Part shown: positions 29,401 through 38,304 of the stretch, in pieces
Numbering within the stretch: position 1 is the stretch's first letter
How the letters are laid out: the number at the start of each line of letters is the position of its first letter
NCBI GenBank assembly: GCA_014376525.1
Contig: JACMRI010000058.1
Span: forward strand, 1 to 40,909
From: Bacteroidia bacterium
GTDB lineage: Bacteria; Bacteroidota; Bacteroidia; UBA4408
Direction of reading: 5' to 3'
DNA: 40,909 nt
Position numbers and translations under genes: made by a program
The notes under the pieces: generated by a model
Database searches by the model: none
The model's input: the letters and a program-made list of their open reading frames with translations, nothing else
Told to the model about the DNA's origin: nothing

Positions 29401-29952
29401 TTCGGGCTTATCTACAAAATCTTTGGCACAATATATTATGTACAAATTCTTTTCTCCTTTTATTTTTCCAATATTAATATCACCATATTTCTTGTTAGAA
29501 ATAATACCTATTATATCATTCTCAAAAAAACTTATTGCTACTAAACTCTTGGTGTCGTTTTGTAACACGCCACGGTAGTTTATACCTGTGGGGCGTTGAG
29601 TCTTATCGTTATTGGATAACGTAATTTCAAACTCGTTATTATTAAAGCCATTTGAAACTATATTTACATTTTGCACCGTGTTGTCGGGCATAGGTATTTC
29701 AATGCTAGCACTTTGTGGTTTACTTCCTATTAATATGTTTAAGGCCAGTTCATCAATCGTAACTAATACATAATTGGTTACTTGTTGTTTATATTTAGCG
29801 TTAAGTACACTGTCATTAACGGTTGTAAATAGTTTTATTACAGAAGTATTTTTGTTATAATGCTCTGCAATATAAGTCGCTATTGGTTTTATTTGCCCAA
29901 AACTAATTTGTGTTGTACACAATGCTAAGGCAATAAGTAGTTGTTTTTTCAT
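26404..29952 (-). CDS. Large secreted reprolysin-like metalloprotease with SprB repeats and gliding-motility-associated (type B T9SS) C-terminal domain
   Basis: An 1182-residue surface protein. A signal peptide ends near ISFGQ. A propeptide-like region leads into a metzincin domain with HEMGHNMGSNH at 370-380 and the Met-turn TIMSYC about 45 residues later. Two SprB-type repeats follow (about 460-520 and 535-595; CYGISNGGITLNVTGG and SGIYSLEIKD, then CNGNANGSI and ITVTDTSGC), then Ig-like beta domains each with paired cysteines. The last 90 residues are the gliding-associated type B sorting domain: IFIPDVFSPNGDGENDVL ... VYDRWGNIVFQ ... WNGLYNG ... GVYVYFA. Cargo for T9SS, surface-attached with the adjacent PorP/SprF protein. 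Possible roles are adhesion and protein digestion. Confidence 0.93.
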   Translation of the reverse strand: MKKQLLIALALCTTQISFGQIKPIATYIAEHYNKNTSVIKLFTTVNDSVLNAKYKQQVTNYVLVTIDELALNILIGSKPQSASIEIPMPDNTVQNVNIVSNGFNNNEFEITLSNNDKTQRPTGINYRGVLQNDTKSLVAISFFENDIIGIISNKKYGDINIGKIKGEKNLYIIYCAKDFVDKPEFKCGGDLTPPNTTLLNNKRIKQIANSGNIGTLAIPKCVRIYLETDYAFYQAEGNSTANVTNWLQGMFNLLAIVYQNESIKIEISQLYIWNTQDNYSTTNVFDPLNEFTVLRQGFNGDLAHLISFSPSTTVASGGVAWLDVLCKNYAYATSTPPILPLNHTLNFAYSNVNWQGNLPTFNSHLKLISHEMGHNMGSNHTHWCGWSGGPIDGCYTVEGTCAQTSPAPNGQGTIMSYCSDVAIQTINGFGPLPGALIRDRYNNATCLQACSCTNYTLSSTTTNAKCYGISNGGITLNVTGGIQPFSYTWSNGATTQNLTNVNSGIYSLEIKDSTDCYKLLIDTIKVNTALNGSLQVTAPLCNGNANGSIKTTMLPPKPNYTYGWSTAATTQNLNNIGAATYYITVTDTSGCKWRDSAIMVAPLPLTGLIMPLNQVKCIGDSIRLLAETNGGVYPHSHEWNVYNRTTLLTSTDTAINNLQLTSTFTNNKQTYVLITVDSNNCTRTDTFVQWVNSNPPSYSKVDDTICSGKSIIISPTSSSVYDVYGSSTSSTSIGTLPLSVSPTITTLYYVQSVDTNGCKSPKVPYAVVVNTTPPVPTISTVKDSFCLNENATINIAPINYNTYFIYDNGVLIYTGSSPNYAISNLSLGQHTITSKIQQGNCICDTFSNSHTINVVQGPALNITDATAICKGDSLKLVASPNNLGGYTFFINNTMIQNGALNSFNSINFNNNDTVHVMYSGIGCKGPKSDSVIVKVNPLPTLTINDVAVVCTADSIALQAVCSTCIGYNWFPANYLTSVMVANPKAFVDSTIIYYAQGTDTNNCKTIKSVEILFSNNPIKTINDTTLLISHSINLTTNGTHYSYSWTPTDSLNCTNCANPKATPYKDIEYVISATDYNGCVTKDSVKIKIKIPNDIFIPDVFSPNGDGENDVLYVRGESIIDLLFVVYDRWGNIVFQTTNKNKGWNGLYNGSNAEEGVYVYFANAKLITGKEVNKKGDITLIK

Positions 29953-30037
29953 CTTTTTTTAATTTTAAACCTATTCGTATTACAAATGTAGTTATCTAAA
30001 CCTTGTGAATTTAATTGTTTTTTGAAATTATATTTTT

Positions 30038-31939
30038 TTACAACATACCATTTATTATTTCTTCAACTACAGTGGGGTCAAGCAATGTAGAGGTATCGCC
30101 TAAGTTGCTTGTATCTCCCTCGGCTACTTTGCGTAGTATGCGACGCATTATTTTTCCGCTACGTGTTTTGGGCAAGCCACTTACTATTTGTATTTTATCG
30201 GGCTTAGCTATTGCGCCTATTATTTTGGTAACCTCAGCAAGTATTTCTTTGCGTAATAATTCGTGGTCTTTGTTGGCGTTGGTATTTATTACATAAGCAT
30301 ATATACCTTGCCCCTTAATATCGTGCGGATAGGCTACTACTGCGCTTTCTACAATATCAGGATGAGCATTTATGGCACTCTCCACTTCGGCAGTTCCTAT
30401 ACGGTGTCCGCTTATGTTCATTACATCATCTACACGCCCTGTAATGCGGTAATAGCCATCTTCATCTCTACGGCAACCATCACCAGTAAAATACAAATTT
30501 TCGTACGTTGCAAAATACGTGTCCTTACAACGCTTGTGGTCGCCGTAGGTGGTGCGTATCATACCTGGCCAAGGAAACTTTATACACAGGTTTTCCTCTA
30601 CATTATTACCCACTATTTCTATGCCTTTTTCATCTACCAATATAGGTTGTATACCTGGCAATGGCAATGTTGCAAAGCCAGGTTTGGTAGGCGTTATACC
30701 TGCTAGTGGCGAAATAAGTATTCCACCAGTTTCGGTTTGCCACCAGGTGTCTACTATGGGGCAGTTGCCTTTGCCTATGTGGGTATTGTACCATTCCCAA
30801 GCTTCTACATTTATAGGTTCGCCCACACTACCCAATACCTTGAGCGACGCTAATGAGTAAGGTTGCACAAAGTCTAGTCCACATCCTTCCAATGCTCTTA
30901 TGGCGGTAGGTGCGGTATAAAAGTGGGTTACTTTATATTTATCTACCACTTGCCACAAACGGCTAGCATCGGGGTAAGTAGGCACACCTTCAAACAATAC
31001 ACTTGTAGCACCTGCTAATAGTGGTGCGTAGGTAATGTAGGTATGTCCTGTAACCCAACCTACATCAGCCGTACACCAAAATATATCCTCCCCATTATTG
31101 CTATTGTATTGAAACACATTTTCGAACGAATATTGTGCATACACCATATAGCCTGCAGTGCTATGTTGCACCCCTTTGGGTTTTCCTGTGCTGCCCGATG
31201 TATATAGTATAAACAACGGGTCTTCGGTATCCATAGTAGTTGCAGGGCATTCGGCTGAAGCGTTCTGCATTACATCATTCCAATATACATCTCTTCCTTG
31301 TTGCATGGTATGTATCGCACCTGTGCGTTGATACACAATAACAGTGCTTACGCTTGGGCATTGCTCCAAAGCAACATCGGCAACGTTTTTAAGCGCAATA
31401 TCTTTTGCGCCACGGTATGCTCCATCGGCCGTTATGAGTAATTTGCATTCACTATCTTGTATACGACTTTCCAACGCATTTGCGCTAAAACCGCCAAATA
31501 CCACGTTGTGTATAGCACCTATACGCGCACAGGCAAGTAAACTTATTACCGTTTCGGTTATCATAGGCATATATATACATACACGGTCGCCTTTGGTTAC
31601 ACCGTAGTGTTTTAATACGTTGGCGAGTTTACATACTTGCTCGTGTAGTTGCGTGTAGGTTATGCTTGTGGGTTGTTCGATCGGATTATTAGGTTCAAAA
31701 TAATACGCAATTTTATCGCCTTTGGAGGCTAAGTGTCGGTCTAAACAATTTTCGGTAATATTGACTTGTGCCCCTTTGTACCACTCTATTTTAGGTTCTA
31801 TAAAATTCCAGTTTACAACCTCGTCCCACTTCCGTTTCCATGTAAATGATTGCGCTACAGAATCCCAAAATTGTGAAGGATTACTAACACTTAGGGCGTA
31901 TTGATGCTGATATTCTTCAAATGTGTTTATACGTACCAT
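30038..31939 (-). CDS. acs: Acetyl-CoA synthetase (acetate-CoA ligase)
   Basis: Activates acetate to acetyl-CoA through acetyl-AMP (EC 6.2.1.1). The 633-residue protein shows the adenylation P-loop TSGSTGKPKGVQH at about 247-259, the GVPTYP and WWQTETGG substrate-pocket segments, and the C-terminal PKTRSGKIMRR with the catalytic lysine K596 that is acetylated in regulated homologues. N-terminal HYGVTKGDRV and the ISGHRIG hinge are present. Length is typical. It is a single gene with no patZ/acuA-type acetyltransferase nearby. Confidence 0.97.
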   Translation of the reverse strand: MVRINTFEEYQHQYALSVSNPSQFWDSVAQSFTWKRKWDEVVNWNFIEPKIEWYKGAQVNITENCLDRHLASKGDKIAYYFEPNNPIEQPTSITYTQLHEQVCKLANVLKHYGVTKGDRVCIYMPMITETVISLLACARIGAIHNVVFGGFSANALESRIQDSECKLLITADGAYRGAKDIALKNVADVALEQCPSVSTVIVYQRTGAIHTMQQGRDVYWNDVMQNASAECPATTMDTEDPLFILYTSGSTGKPKGVQHSTAGYMVYAQYSFENVFQYNSNNGEDIFWCTADVGWVTGHTYITYAPLLAGATSVLFEGVPTYPDASRLWQVVDKYKVTHFYTAPTAIRALEGCGLDFVQPYSLASLKVLGSVGEPINVEAWEWYNTHIGKGNCPIVDTWWQTETGGILISPLAGITPTKPGFATLPLPGIQPILVDEKGIEIVGNNVEENLCIKFPWPGMIRTTYGDHKRCKDTYFATYENLYFTGDGCRRDEDGYYRITGRVDDVMNISGHRIGTAEVESAINAHPDIVESAVVAYPHDIKGQGIYAYVINTNANKDHELLRKEILAEVTKIIGAIAKPDKIQIVSGLPKTRSGKIMRRILRKVAEGDTSNLGDTSTLLDPTVVEEIINGML

Positions 31940-32048
31940 ACTGTTATGTAATTTAAAATTTAGTTAGTTAAAAATACTATTTTAAATGAACTAAACTAAT
32001 TGCGTAAAAATAAAATGCGTAGCATTAACTTAATAATTACTAAACACT

Positions 32049-34445
32049 TTACCCCCTTAACTCCGCACCTAGCTTGCTTTTGTAGCCTGTAATTATTTTT
32101 TGCATTACAGTTTCTATCTCTACATCAGTAAGAGTGGCTTCGGTATTTTGTAGTGCAAAGCTCATGGCATACGATTTTTTTCCTTCGGGTAGTTTGTCTC
32201 CTTCGTATACATCAAACAAATTAATGTTGCGTAAAAGTTTCTTTTCATGGCGTTGTGCTTCGTCCTTAAGCTGTGCAAATGTTATGTTTTTATCTACCAA
32301 CACACTTAGGTCTCGGCGCACTTCGGGAAACTTTGCTATTTCTTTATATTTTACTTTAGCTTGTGTATGTAGCTGTACTAGCAATGTCCAATCTATATCA
32401 GCATAAAAAACAGGTTGATTAATATTGTGTAATTTTAATATTTTTTTATCTACTTCTATAAGGTTTACTAATTGTTTTTTCGAAAACTCATATACTATGC
32501 CATTAGGCGTATTTACATGGGTAATAGCCGCATTTACGTTTAGTTTATTCAACACATTATCTACCATACTACGTAGGTAAAATAGGTTTGTTTTTTGTGT
32601 ACCAATGTTCCAGTTTTCGTCGGTTTTATTGCCTGTAATTAATAGTGATAAACGTGCTTGCTCAGTAAATTTATCTACACTACGATTATAAATATTTCCA
32701 AACTCAAACATTTTTAAATTGCTTTGTTTACGATTAATATTCCACGCTATAGTTTGTAATGCGCCATGCAAGTGGGTAGTACGCAATATGTTTAACTCCG
32801 AACTTAAAGGATTTGCCAACTCAATATATTCGGGAGTTGTAGCGTATTTTTGTGCCGTAAGCGATAGGTTCATTGTTTCGTAAAAACCATTGCTTACTAG
32901 CATATCGGCAACAGTGTTTTGTATGGCACGCACATCGGGTTTGTTGGTAGCAACAGTACTAAAGCTAAACTTAGCGGGCAAGTCCACGTTATTAGCACCA
33001 TACATACGCAACACTTCCTCCACTACATCTACCTCACGGGTTACATCAACCTTATAAGGCGGTACTGATAAGTGTAGTATATTCTCATTTTGCGATACAA
33101 CAATAATATCTACATTTTTAATAATATCAATAATAGTTTGTGTAGGTACTACTTTACCAATAAGCGTATTTATTCGATTTACATCCACTTCAATACTATA
33201 GTTTTGTATAGGTTTAGGATATACATCTACTATGTTTCCTACTACATTTCCACCTGCTACTTCTAGTATTAAATGTATAGCACGTTGCAATGCTTGCACA
33301 GTATTGTTAGGGTCGGTACCCCGTTCAAACCTAAAACTGCTGTCGGTTTTAAGGTTATGATATTTGCTTGTTTTGCGCACACTTACCGCATTAAAATAGG
33401 CTGATTCTATAAATATAGAAGTAGTACCTTCATTTACACCACTGTGTTTACCGCCAAAAACTCCTGCTATACACATAGGTGCAGTAGCGTTGCACACCAT
33501 AAGGTCGGTAGCTTGTAGCTTACGTTCAGTTCCATCTAAAGTAACAAAAGGTGTGTCTTGTGGCGTTGTACTTACGTTTATAACATTGCCTTCAATAGCC
33601 GCTAAATCAAACGCATGTAGTGGTTGCCCAAGTTCGTGCAATACATAATTGGTAACATCTACAATATTATTTACACTACGCACACCTATTGCTTGCAGGC
33701 GGTTTTGCAACCATTTAGGACTATCTTTTACTGTTATGTTTTTAATAATTACTCCGCTGTATCGAGCGCATAATGCCGTGTTGGCTATATTTATTGTAAC
33801 TTCGCTTGTGCCTGTGCCTACATTTGCAACAGCAGGACTTACCAAAGTTGCTTCACCCAATTGGCGTGATTTTACTGCAGCAACAATATCGCGGGCTACG
33901 CCGTAATGAGACATTGCATCGGCTCTGTTGGGCGTAAGGCCTATGTGTATTAATGTATCAGTATAACTATCAAAAACATCGGCTGCAAGTGTACCTACTG
34001 CTAATACAGGGTTAAGCACAATTATGCCAGCGTGCGATGCACCTAAGCCTAATTCATCTTCGGCACACAACATACCTTGGCTTACTATTCCTCGTACTTT
34101 TGCACTTTTTATTTCTAACTTATCGCAATTTGTAGTATATAATATAGCACCTACTTGCGCTACTATTACTTTTTGTCCCACTGCCACGTTTGGCGCACCA
34201 CACACAATGTTTAATACTTGGGCAGTACCTACGTTTACTGTAGTTACTTTAAGTTTGTCGGCATCAGGGTGTTGAACACAAGTAAGCACTTCGCCTACTA
34301 CTACGTGTTTAAGTCCGCCTTTTATGGTTTCGTATAGTTCTGTATTTTCTACTTCCAAACCAGTATCAGTAAGGGTTTCGGTAAGTGTAGTTAAATTAAT
34401 ATTAGTATTTATTAGGTCGTTTAACCAGTTGTGCGATAGTATCAT
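32049..34445 (-). CDS. pheT: Phenylalanine-tRNA ligase beta subunit
   Basis: Beta chain of the alpha2-beta2 PheRS (EC 6.1.1.20). The 798-residue protein has the full set of domains: N-terminal MILSHNWLNDLI and EMAP-type tRNA-binding fold (about 40-150, HPDADKLKVTTVN), B3/B4 editing domain, B5 domain (about 405-475), a catalytic-like core, and the C-terminal ferredoxin-fold anticodon-binding domain from about 700 (FPEVRRDLSVLVD). The alpha subunit gene pheS is not adjacent, which is usual in Bacteroidota. Confidence 0.97.
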   Translation of the reverse strand: MILSHNWLNDLINTNINLTTLTETLTDTGLEVENTELYETIKGGLKHVVVGEVLTCVQHPDADKLKVTTVNVGTAQVLNIVCGAPNVAVGQKVIVAQVGAILYTTNCDKLEIKSAKVRGIVSQGMLCAEDELGLGASHAGIIVLNPVLAVGTLAADVFDSYTDTLIHIGLTPNRADAMSHYGVARDIVAAVKSRQLGEATLVSPAVANVGTGTSEVTINIANTALCARYSGVIIKNITVKDSPKWLQNRLQAIGVRSVNNIVDVTNYVLHELGQPLHAFDLAAIEGNVINVSTTPQDTPFVTLDGTERKLQATDLMVCNATAPMCIAGVFGGKHSGVNEGTTSIFIESAYFNAVSVRKTSKYHNLKTDSSFRFERGTDPNNTVQALQRAIHLILEVAGGNVVGNIVDVYPKPIQNYSIEVDVNRINTLIGKVVPTQTIIDIIKNVDIIVVSQNENILHLSVPPYKVDVTREVDVVEEVLRMYGANNVDLPAKFSFSTVATNKPDVRAIQNTVADMLVSNGFYETMNLSLTAQKYATTPEYIELANPLSSELNILRTTHLHGALQTIAWNINRKQSNLKMFEFGNIYNRSVDKFTEQARLSLLITGNKTDENWNIGTQKTNLFYLRSMVDNVLNKLNVNAAITHVNTPNGIVYEFSKKQLVNLIEVDKKILKLHNINQPVFYADIDWTLLVQLHTQAKVKYKEIAKFPEVRRDLSVLVDKNITFAQLKDEAQRHEKKLLRNINLFDVYEGDKLPEGKKSYAMSFALQNTEATLTDVEIETVMQKIITGYKSKLGAELRG

Positions 34446-34563
34446 TAAGGTATAAATGTGTATGTTATATGTTTTGTAAATGTAACACGATTTTAAGGTA
34501 GTGCAAACCGAAAATATTAATGATAGTTAGACTGTTTTTTTACACATCTCAAATTATTATCAA

Positions 34564-35145
34564 CTACTTAGTAGCCTCTATGTAAGCCACACGGCTTAGT
34601 GGTTCGTAAGCATCTGTTTCGCCTAATAACACTTGGTTGTTGCCAGCCACAGTACGGTGCGAATAGTTGGCTAACAAACCTGTACGCATACATATAGCAT
34701 GCACCTTGGTTACGTATTCGGCAGTAGCCATAAGCGCTGGCATAGGCCCAAAAGGATTACCCTGAAAATCCATATCCAAGCCTGCTATAATAACACGCAC
34801 GCCATTGTTAGCAAGGGTATTACACACATTTACTATTTCTGAATCAAAAAACTGTGCTTCGTCTATACCTACCACATCTACATCGTTAGCTAATAGTAAT
34901 ATTGCAGACGCATTATCTACAGGCGTGCTAGGTATGGAGTTAGCGCTGTGCGAAACTATATTTGTATCGTGATAACGAGTATCCATTGCAGGTTTAAATA
35001 TTTCTACTTTTTGTTTGGCGTATTGTGCCCTGCGCATACGGCGTATAAGTTCTTCTGTTTTGCCCGAAAACATTGACCCGCAGATAACTTCCATCCACCC
35101 TACTTTTTTTCCTGTACTAATGTTGATACTATTTTCTAAAAACAT
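34564..35145 (-). CDS. tdk: Thymidine kinase, type II
   Basis: Phosphorylates thymidine in pyrimidine salvage (EC 2.7.1.21). The 193-residue protein has P-loop GSMFSGKT at 23-30, the Walker B-like [10 protein letters not shown] containing the catalytic glutamate, and the lasso-type C-terminal region [14 protein letters not shown] ... [14 protein letters not shown]. The four zinc-binding cysteines of the common type II enzyme are not conserved: CxxC is CMRT and the second pair is SRVAY. I believe this is usual for Bacteroidota tdk, so the enzyme is probably active without the zinc. Divergent from the next gene. Confidence 0.94.
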   Translation of the reverse strand: MFLENSINISTGKKVGWMEVICGSMFSGKTEELIRRMRRAQYAKQKVEIFKPAMDTRYHDTNIVSHSANSIPSTPVDNASAILLLANDVDVVGIDEAQFFDSEIVNVCNTLANNGVRVIIAGLDMDFQGNPFGPMPALMATAEYVTKVHAICMRTGLLANYSHRTVAGNNQVLLGETDAYEPLSRVAYIEATK

Positions 35146-35264
35146 ACGTTTGTGTAACTTAGTTTTGTGTACTATTATTGTGCGCTAAATTAGCGTATTG
35201 CATTTATGTACCACGTGCTATTTATCAACATTTATTACACCTTATTTACCACACCTATTTTATA

Positions 35265-35993
35265 ATGAACAACGAACAATATCGCCGCGATTTTTTAAAT
35301 AATTTAATAGCCGTAAATTCATTTGCCGAAATATTAGCTGACCAAGAAAACCCTGAACCAGCCATTATAAACAAACTAAAAGAACGCACCTTACAACTTT
35401 ACCAAACCCTTGTAGCTATTGAGTTTGATAGTAAAATAAACACTTTGCAAGTAAGCGTTCCTAACACCCTGTACGAGGCAACACCAGAGCCTGCAGTTGC
35501 ACCCTCAGTAATAGAAAGTAATAATAATTTTGTAGAAAACAGTACGATATCTCTTACATACTCCAACACTGACTTACACGAGTTTAATAATGAAATAAGT
35601 GAGCTATTTACAGCTTCTGAAACCATTGATATAACAACACCCATAATAATAAACGAAGTAAGCAACGAACCTGAGTTTATTGTAAACTCCACTCCTACCC
35701 AACCTACACTTGAACCACAGTTTATAACACCTACACATCACACAACGCCCAATATAAACACACGTACTCCACTCAAAAACTTTTTAGGCTTTAATGATAA
35801 AATACAAATTCAAAACGATTTGTTTAGTGGTAGTAACGGTTCGCTAACTGATTTTATGACGGTAATAGATAACTGCGAAACCTCGCAACGTGCCATTGGT
35901 GTAATAAACGAATACAAAAGCAGTTTAAAATGGGATAAGGAAAGTGAAGCATTTTATCGTTTAATAGCAACCATTGAACAAAAATTTAGATAA
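35265..35993 (+). CDS. Conserved Bacteroidota protein of unknown function
   Basis: A 242-residue cytoplasmic protein of unknown function. Residues 1-60 are helical (NNEQYRRDFLNNLIAVNSF ... LYQTLVAIEF); about 60-165 is a disordered Ser/Thr/Pro-rich linker; the last 75 residues form a compact helical end: FNDKIQIQNDLFSGSNGSL ... CETSQRAIGVINEYKSSLKWDKESEAFYRLI. The pattern (NDK..F..LF.G, then a W/D motif and a hydrophobic end) recurs in many Bacteroidota proteins of unknown function. I start it at ATG 35265, because an upstream in-frame ATG at 35178 would add a hydrophobic, atypical 29 residues. It stands alone between tdk and a T9SS gene. Confidence 0.7.
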   Translation: MNNEQYRRDFLNNLIAVNSFAEILADQENPEPAIINKLKERTLQLYQTLVAIEFDSKINTLQVSVPNTLYEATPEPAVAPSVIESNNNFVENSTISLTYSNTDLHEFNNEISELFTASETIDITTPIIINEVSNEPEFIVNSTPTQPTLEPQFITPTHHTTPNINTRTPLKNFLGFNDKIQIQNDLFSGSNGSLTDFMTVIDNCETSQRAIGVINEYKSSLKWDKESEAFYRLIATIEQKFR

Positions 35994-36037
35994 TAAACTG
36001 TTTAACTATTAGCTTTATGTAGTTAAAAAATAGAAAA

Positions 36038-37012
36038 ATGAATTGTTGTCATATATTACTCTATTTATTATTGTTTGAATCTGTATGTAATGGTGCTACT
36101 TGTAGTCCGAATAAAACCCCTGCTAACTGGTCTACAGCTGCAGACTGGACATGCGGGCATGTACCTACCAATGGTGATGTAGTACTTATACCTGTTGGCT
36201 TTCAAGTAAGAATTAATGGTAACATAATGCAAGGTACAGATGTTATTATTTTTCAAATATATGGTACACTAAACTTCCCAACAACTAATGATAAAATATT
36301 AATAAATGAAGCATCTGTAATAAATATTTATGGTGGAGGTAGTGTAACTGCAACCTCTGCATCTAACCAAATACGCATTGGAGCAGGACCTCCAGAGTGG
36401 TCTGGTCCAGGAACGTTAAATGGACCCGTAGTTATAACTAATGGGGTATTGCCTATTGAACTGGTGTTTTTTTTAGCAAAATTAAACAAGGATTGTGTGC
36501 AGTTAAGCTGGCAAACTGCCTCTGAAACCAACAACGATTATTTTAGTATTGAATGTTCAGTTGATGGAAATACTTATGAAACACTACAAAATATAAAAGG
36601 AGCTAATAATAGTATATCAATAATTAATTATAGTTTTACTGACAGCACTCCAATAAGAGGTACAAGTTACTATAGACTAAAACAAACTGATTATGATGGT
36701 AAATACAGTTATAGTAATATATGCGCTATTGAATACAATACTTCTGCAGCAGCATTTCAATTAAACGTATATCCTAATCCGTCATACAACAATATGTTTA
36801 CAGTAAGTATAGATAATATTAATGAAACACAAAATGTATTTATTGTAATAAAAGATATAATGGGTAACGAAATATACAGCAAAGCCAATTTAAATATTAA
36901 TAACAATACCATAACTGGCGATGAAATAGGAACTAAATTAGCATCGGGTATTTATTTTATAACAGCTACCAGTAAAATGGAATTACACAATCAAAAACTA
37001 ATTATTAAATAA
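36038..37012 (+). CDS. Small T9SS type A cargo protein of unknown function
   Basis: A 324-residue secreted protein. A signal peptide ends near residue 20 (ESVCNGATC). Residues about 25-120 are a beta-rich domain (NWSTAADWTCGHVPTNGDVVL...), followed by a fibronectin-like domain with the widespread T9SS-linked string LSWQTASETNNDYFSIE ... YYRLKQTDYDGK, and then the type A sorting domain LNVYPNPSYNNMF ... GIYFITATS ... KLIIK. No catalytic motif is visible; it may bind or scaffold at the surface. Its stop codon is one base from the start of the M28 peptidase gene, indicating coupled expression. Confidence 0.85.
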   Translation: MNCCHILLYLLLFESVCNGATCSPNKTPANWSTAADWTCGHVPTNGDVVLIPVGFQVRINGNIMQGTDVIIFQIYGTLNFPTTNDKILINEASVINIYGGGSVTATSASNQIRIGAGPPEWSGPGTLNGPVVITNGVLPIELVFFLAKLNKDCVQLSWQTASETNNDYFSIECSVDGNTYETLQNIKGANNSISIINYSFTDSTPIRGTSYYRLKQTDYDGKYSYSNICAIEYNTSAAAFQLNVYPNPSYNNMFTVSIDNINETQNVFIVIKDIMGNEIYSKANLNINNNTITGDEIGTKLASGIYFITATSKMELHNQKLIIK

Positions 37013-37013
37013 A

Positions 37014-38264
37014 TTGCTTAAGCCAATTACTCTACTATTCATTATTACTACAGCTACTACACAAGCACAAGTAGTTACACAGGCACGCCTATATATAGAC
37101 ACGCTTACGGCGCCACACCTGCATGGTAGAGGTTATGTAAACGATGGAATAAATAAAACCGCTAACTATATTACACAGCAGTTTGGCAAAATAAGCAATG
37201 CAACAGTAAGTACACAAACCTTTGAAACAACGGTAAATACTTTCCCTAACGCTATGCAAATAATATTAGGCACAGATACCTTACAAGCAGGCAAGCACTA
37301 CATAGTAGGCGGTTACAGCCATTCGGTAAAGGGTACGTTTCCTGTAATGTATTTAGACAAAGAAACTTTTTTTAACAAAAAAGAATACAAAAAATTTATA
37401 GCTAATGCACCTGCTAATTATTTTATGCTGATAAATGCCAATGAATATAATGCCGAAGAACGCAAAAAAATAGTAAAAGAAATAAATGACTATCGTGCCT
37501 TGGCCGAAGGAATAATAGTACTTACTAACCAAAAATTAACTTGGGGAGGAAGCGAATTTTTAACCACTACGCCTGTTATTATTATTGATAAAAACCATAC
37601 TCCTACCATTACCGAAACAATTACTGTAGCTATAGATGCCGAATTGCAAACCAATTTTAAATGCAGAAATATACTAGCAAAAATTGAAGGCGAAAACAAT
37701 GACTCAACTATACTTATAAGCGCCCACTACGACCATTTAGGGCGTATGGGCAAAGAAAATTATTTTCCTGGAGCTAATGATAATGCTAGTGGAGTGGCTA
37801 TGCTATTATGCTTGGCTAATTATTATCAAAGCCATAAACCCAAACATACTATTTATTTTGTAGCATTTGCAGGCGAAGAAATAGGTTTGTTGGGCTCTCG
37901 TTTTTTTGTGCAAAATCCAATAATTAATTTACTAAACATTAAGCAAGTTATTAATTTGGATATATGTGGTACAGGCAACGAAGGCATTACGATAGTAAAC
38001 GCAACGTCGAGCCCTAAACTTATAAGGGCACTAACAACAATTAATACTCAACAACAATTATTACCCGAAATAAAAACACGCCCAAACACTGCAAACAGCG
38101 ACCATTATTGGTTTACCACATTAGGTATTCCATCAGTATTTATATATACATTGGGTGGTAGCAAGGCATACCATGATATATACGATACTTCGGCAAATCT
38201 TACGTTGGCTAAGTTTGAAGATTTATACCAATTGATACTTCAAAGTATAAATTATAAAGATTAA
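37014..38264 (+). CDS. M28 family aminopeptidase-like zinc peptidase, exported
   Basis: A 416-residue exported peptidase with TTG as start codon. The TTG directly opens a signal peptide (LKPITLLFIITTATTQAQ) one base after the preceding stop, and the next in-frame ATG would remove the signal and part of the domain. Co-catalytic zinc ligands of M28 are all present: H238 (SAHYDH), D256 (GANDNASG), E288/E289 (AGEEIGL), D316 (NLDICG) and H387 (YHDIYDT). M28 enzymes trim N-terminal residues from peptides. Linked to the preceding T9SS protein gene, possibly for digestion of surface-released peptides. It converges with the next minus-strand gene. Confidence 0.93.
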   Translation: MLKPITLLFIITTATTQAQVVTQARLYIDTLTAPHLHGRGYVNDGINKTANYITQQFGKISNATVSTQTFETTVNTFPNAMQIILGTDTLQAGKHYIVGGYSHSVKGTFPVMYLDKETFFNKKEYKKFIANAPANYFMLINANEYNAEERKKIVKEINDYRALAEGIIVLTNQKLTWGGSEFLTTTPVIIIDKNHTPTITETITVAIDAELQTNFKCRNILAKIEGENNDSTILISAHYDHLGRMGKENYFPGANDNASGVAMLLCLANYYQSHKPKHTIYFVAFAGEEIGLLGSRFFVQNPIINLLNIKQVINLDICGTGNEGITIVNATSSPKLIRALTTINTQQQLLPEIKTRPNTANSDHYWFTTLGIPSVFIYTLGGSKAYHDIYDTSANLTLAKFEDLYQLILQSINYKD

Positions 38265-38304
38265 GAAACAAACTCTTAGGCAATGTTATAATTTTTAATA
38301 ATTA

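Noticed and set aside
35178-35264. Longer N-terminus for the conserved unknown protein
   Set aside because: The extra residues are hydrophobic and unlike the helical start of the family; the ATG at 35265 has the better A/T-rich leader.
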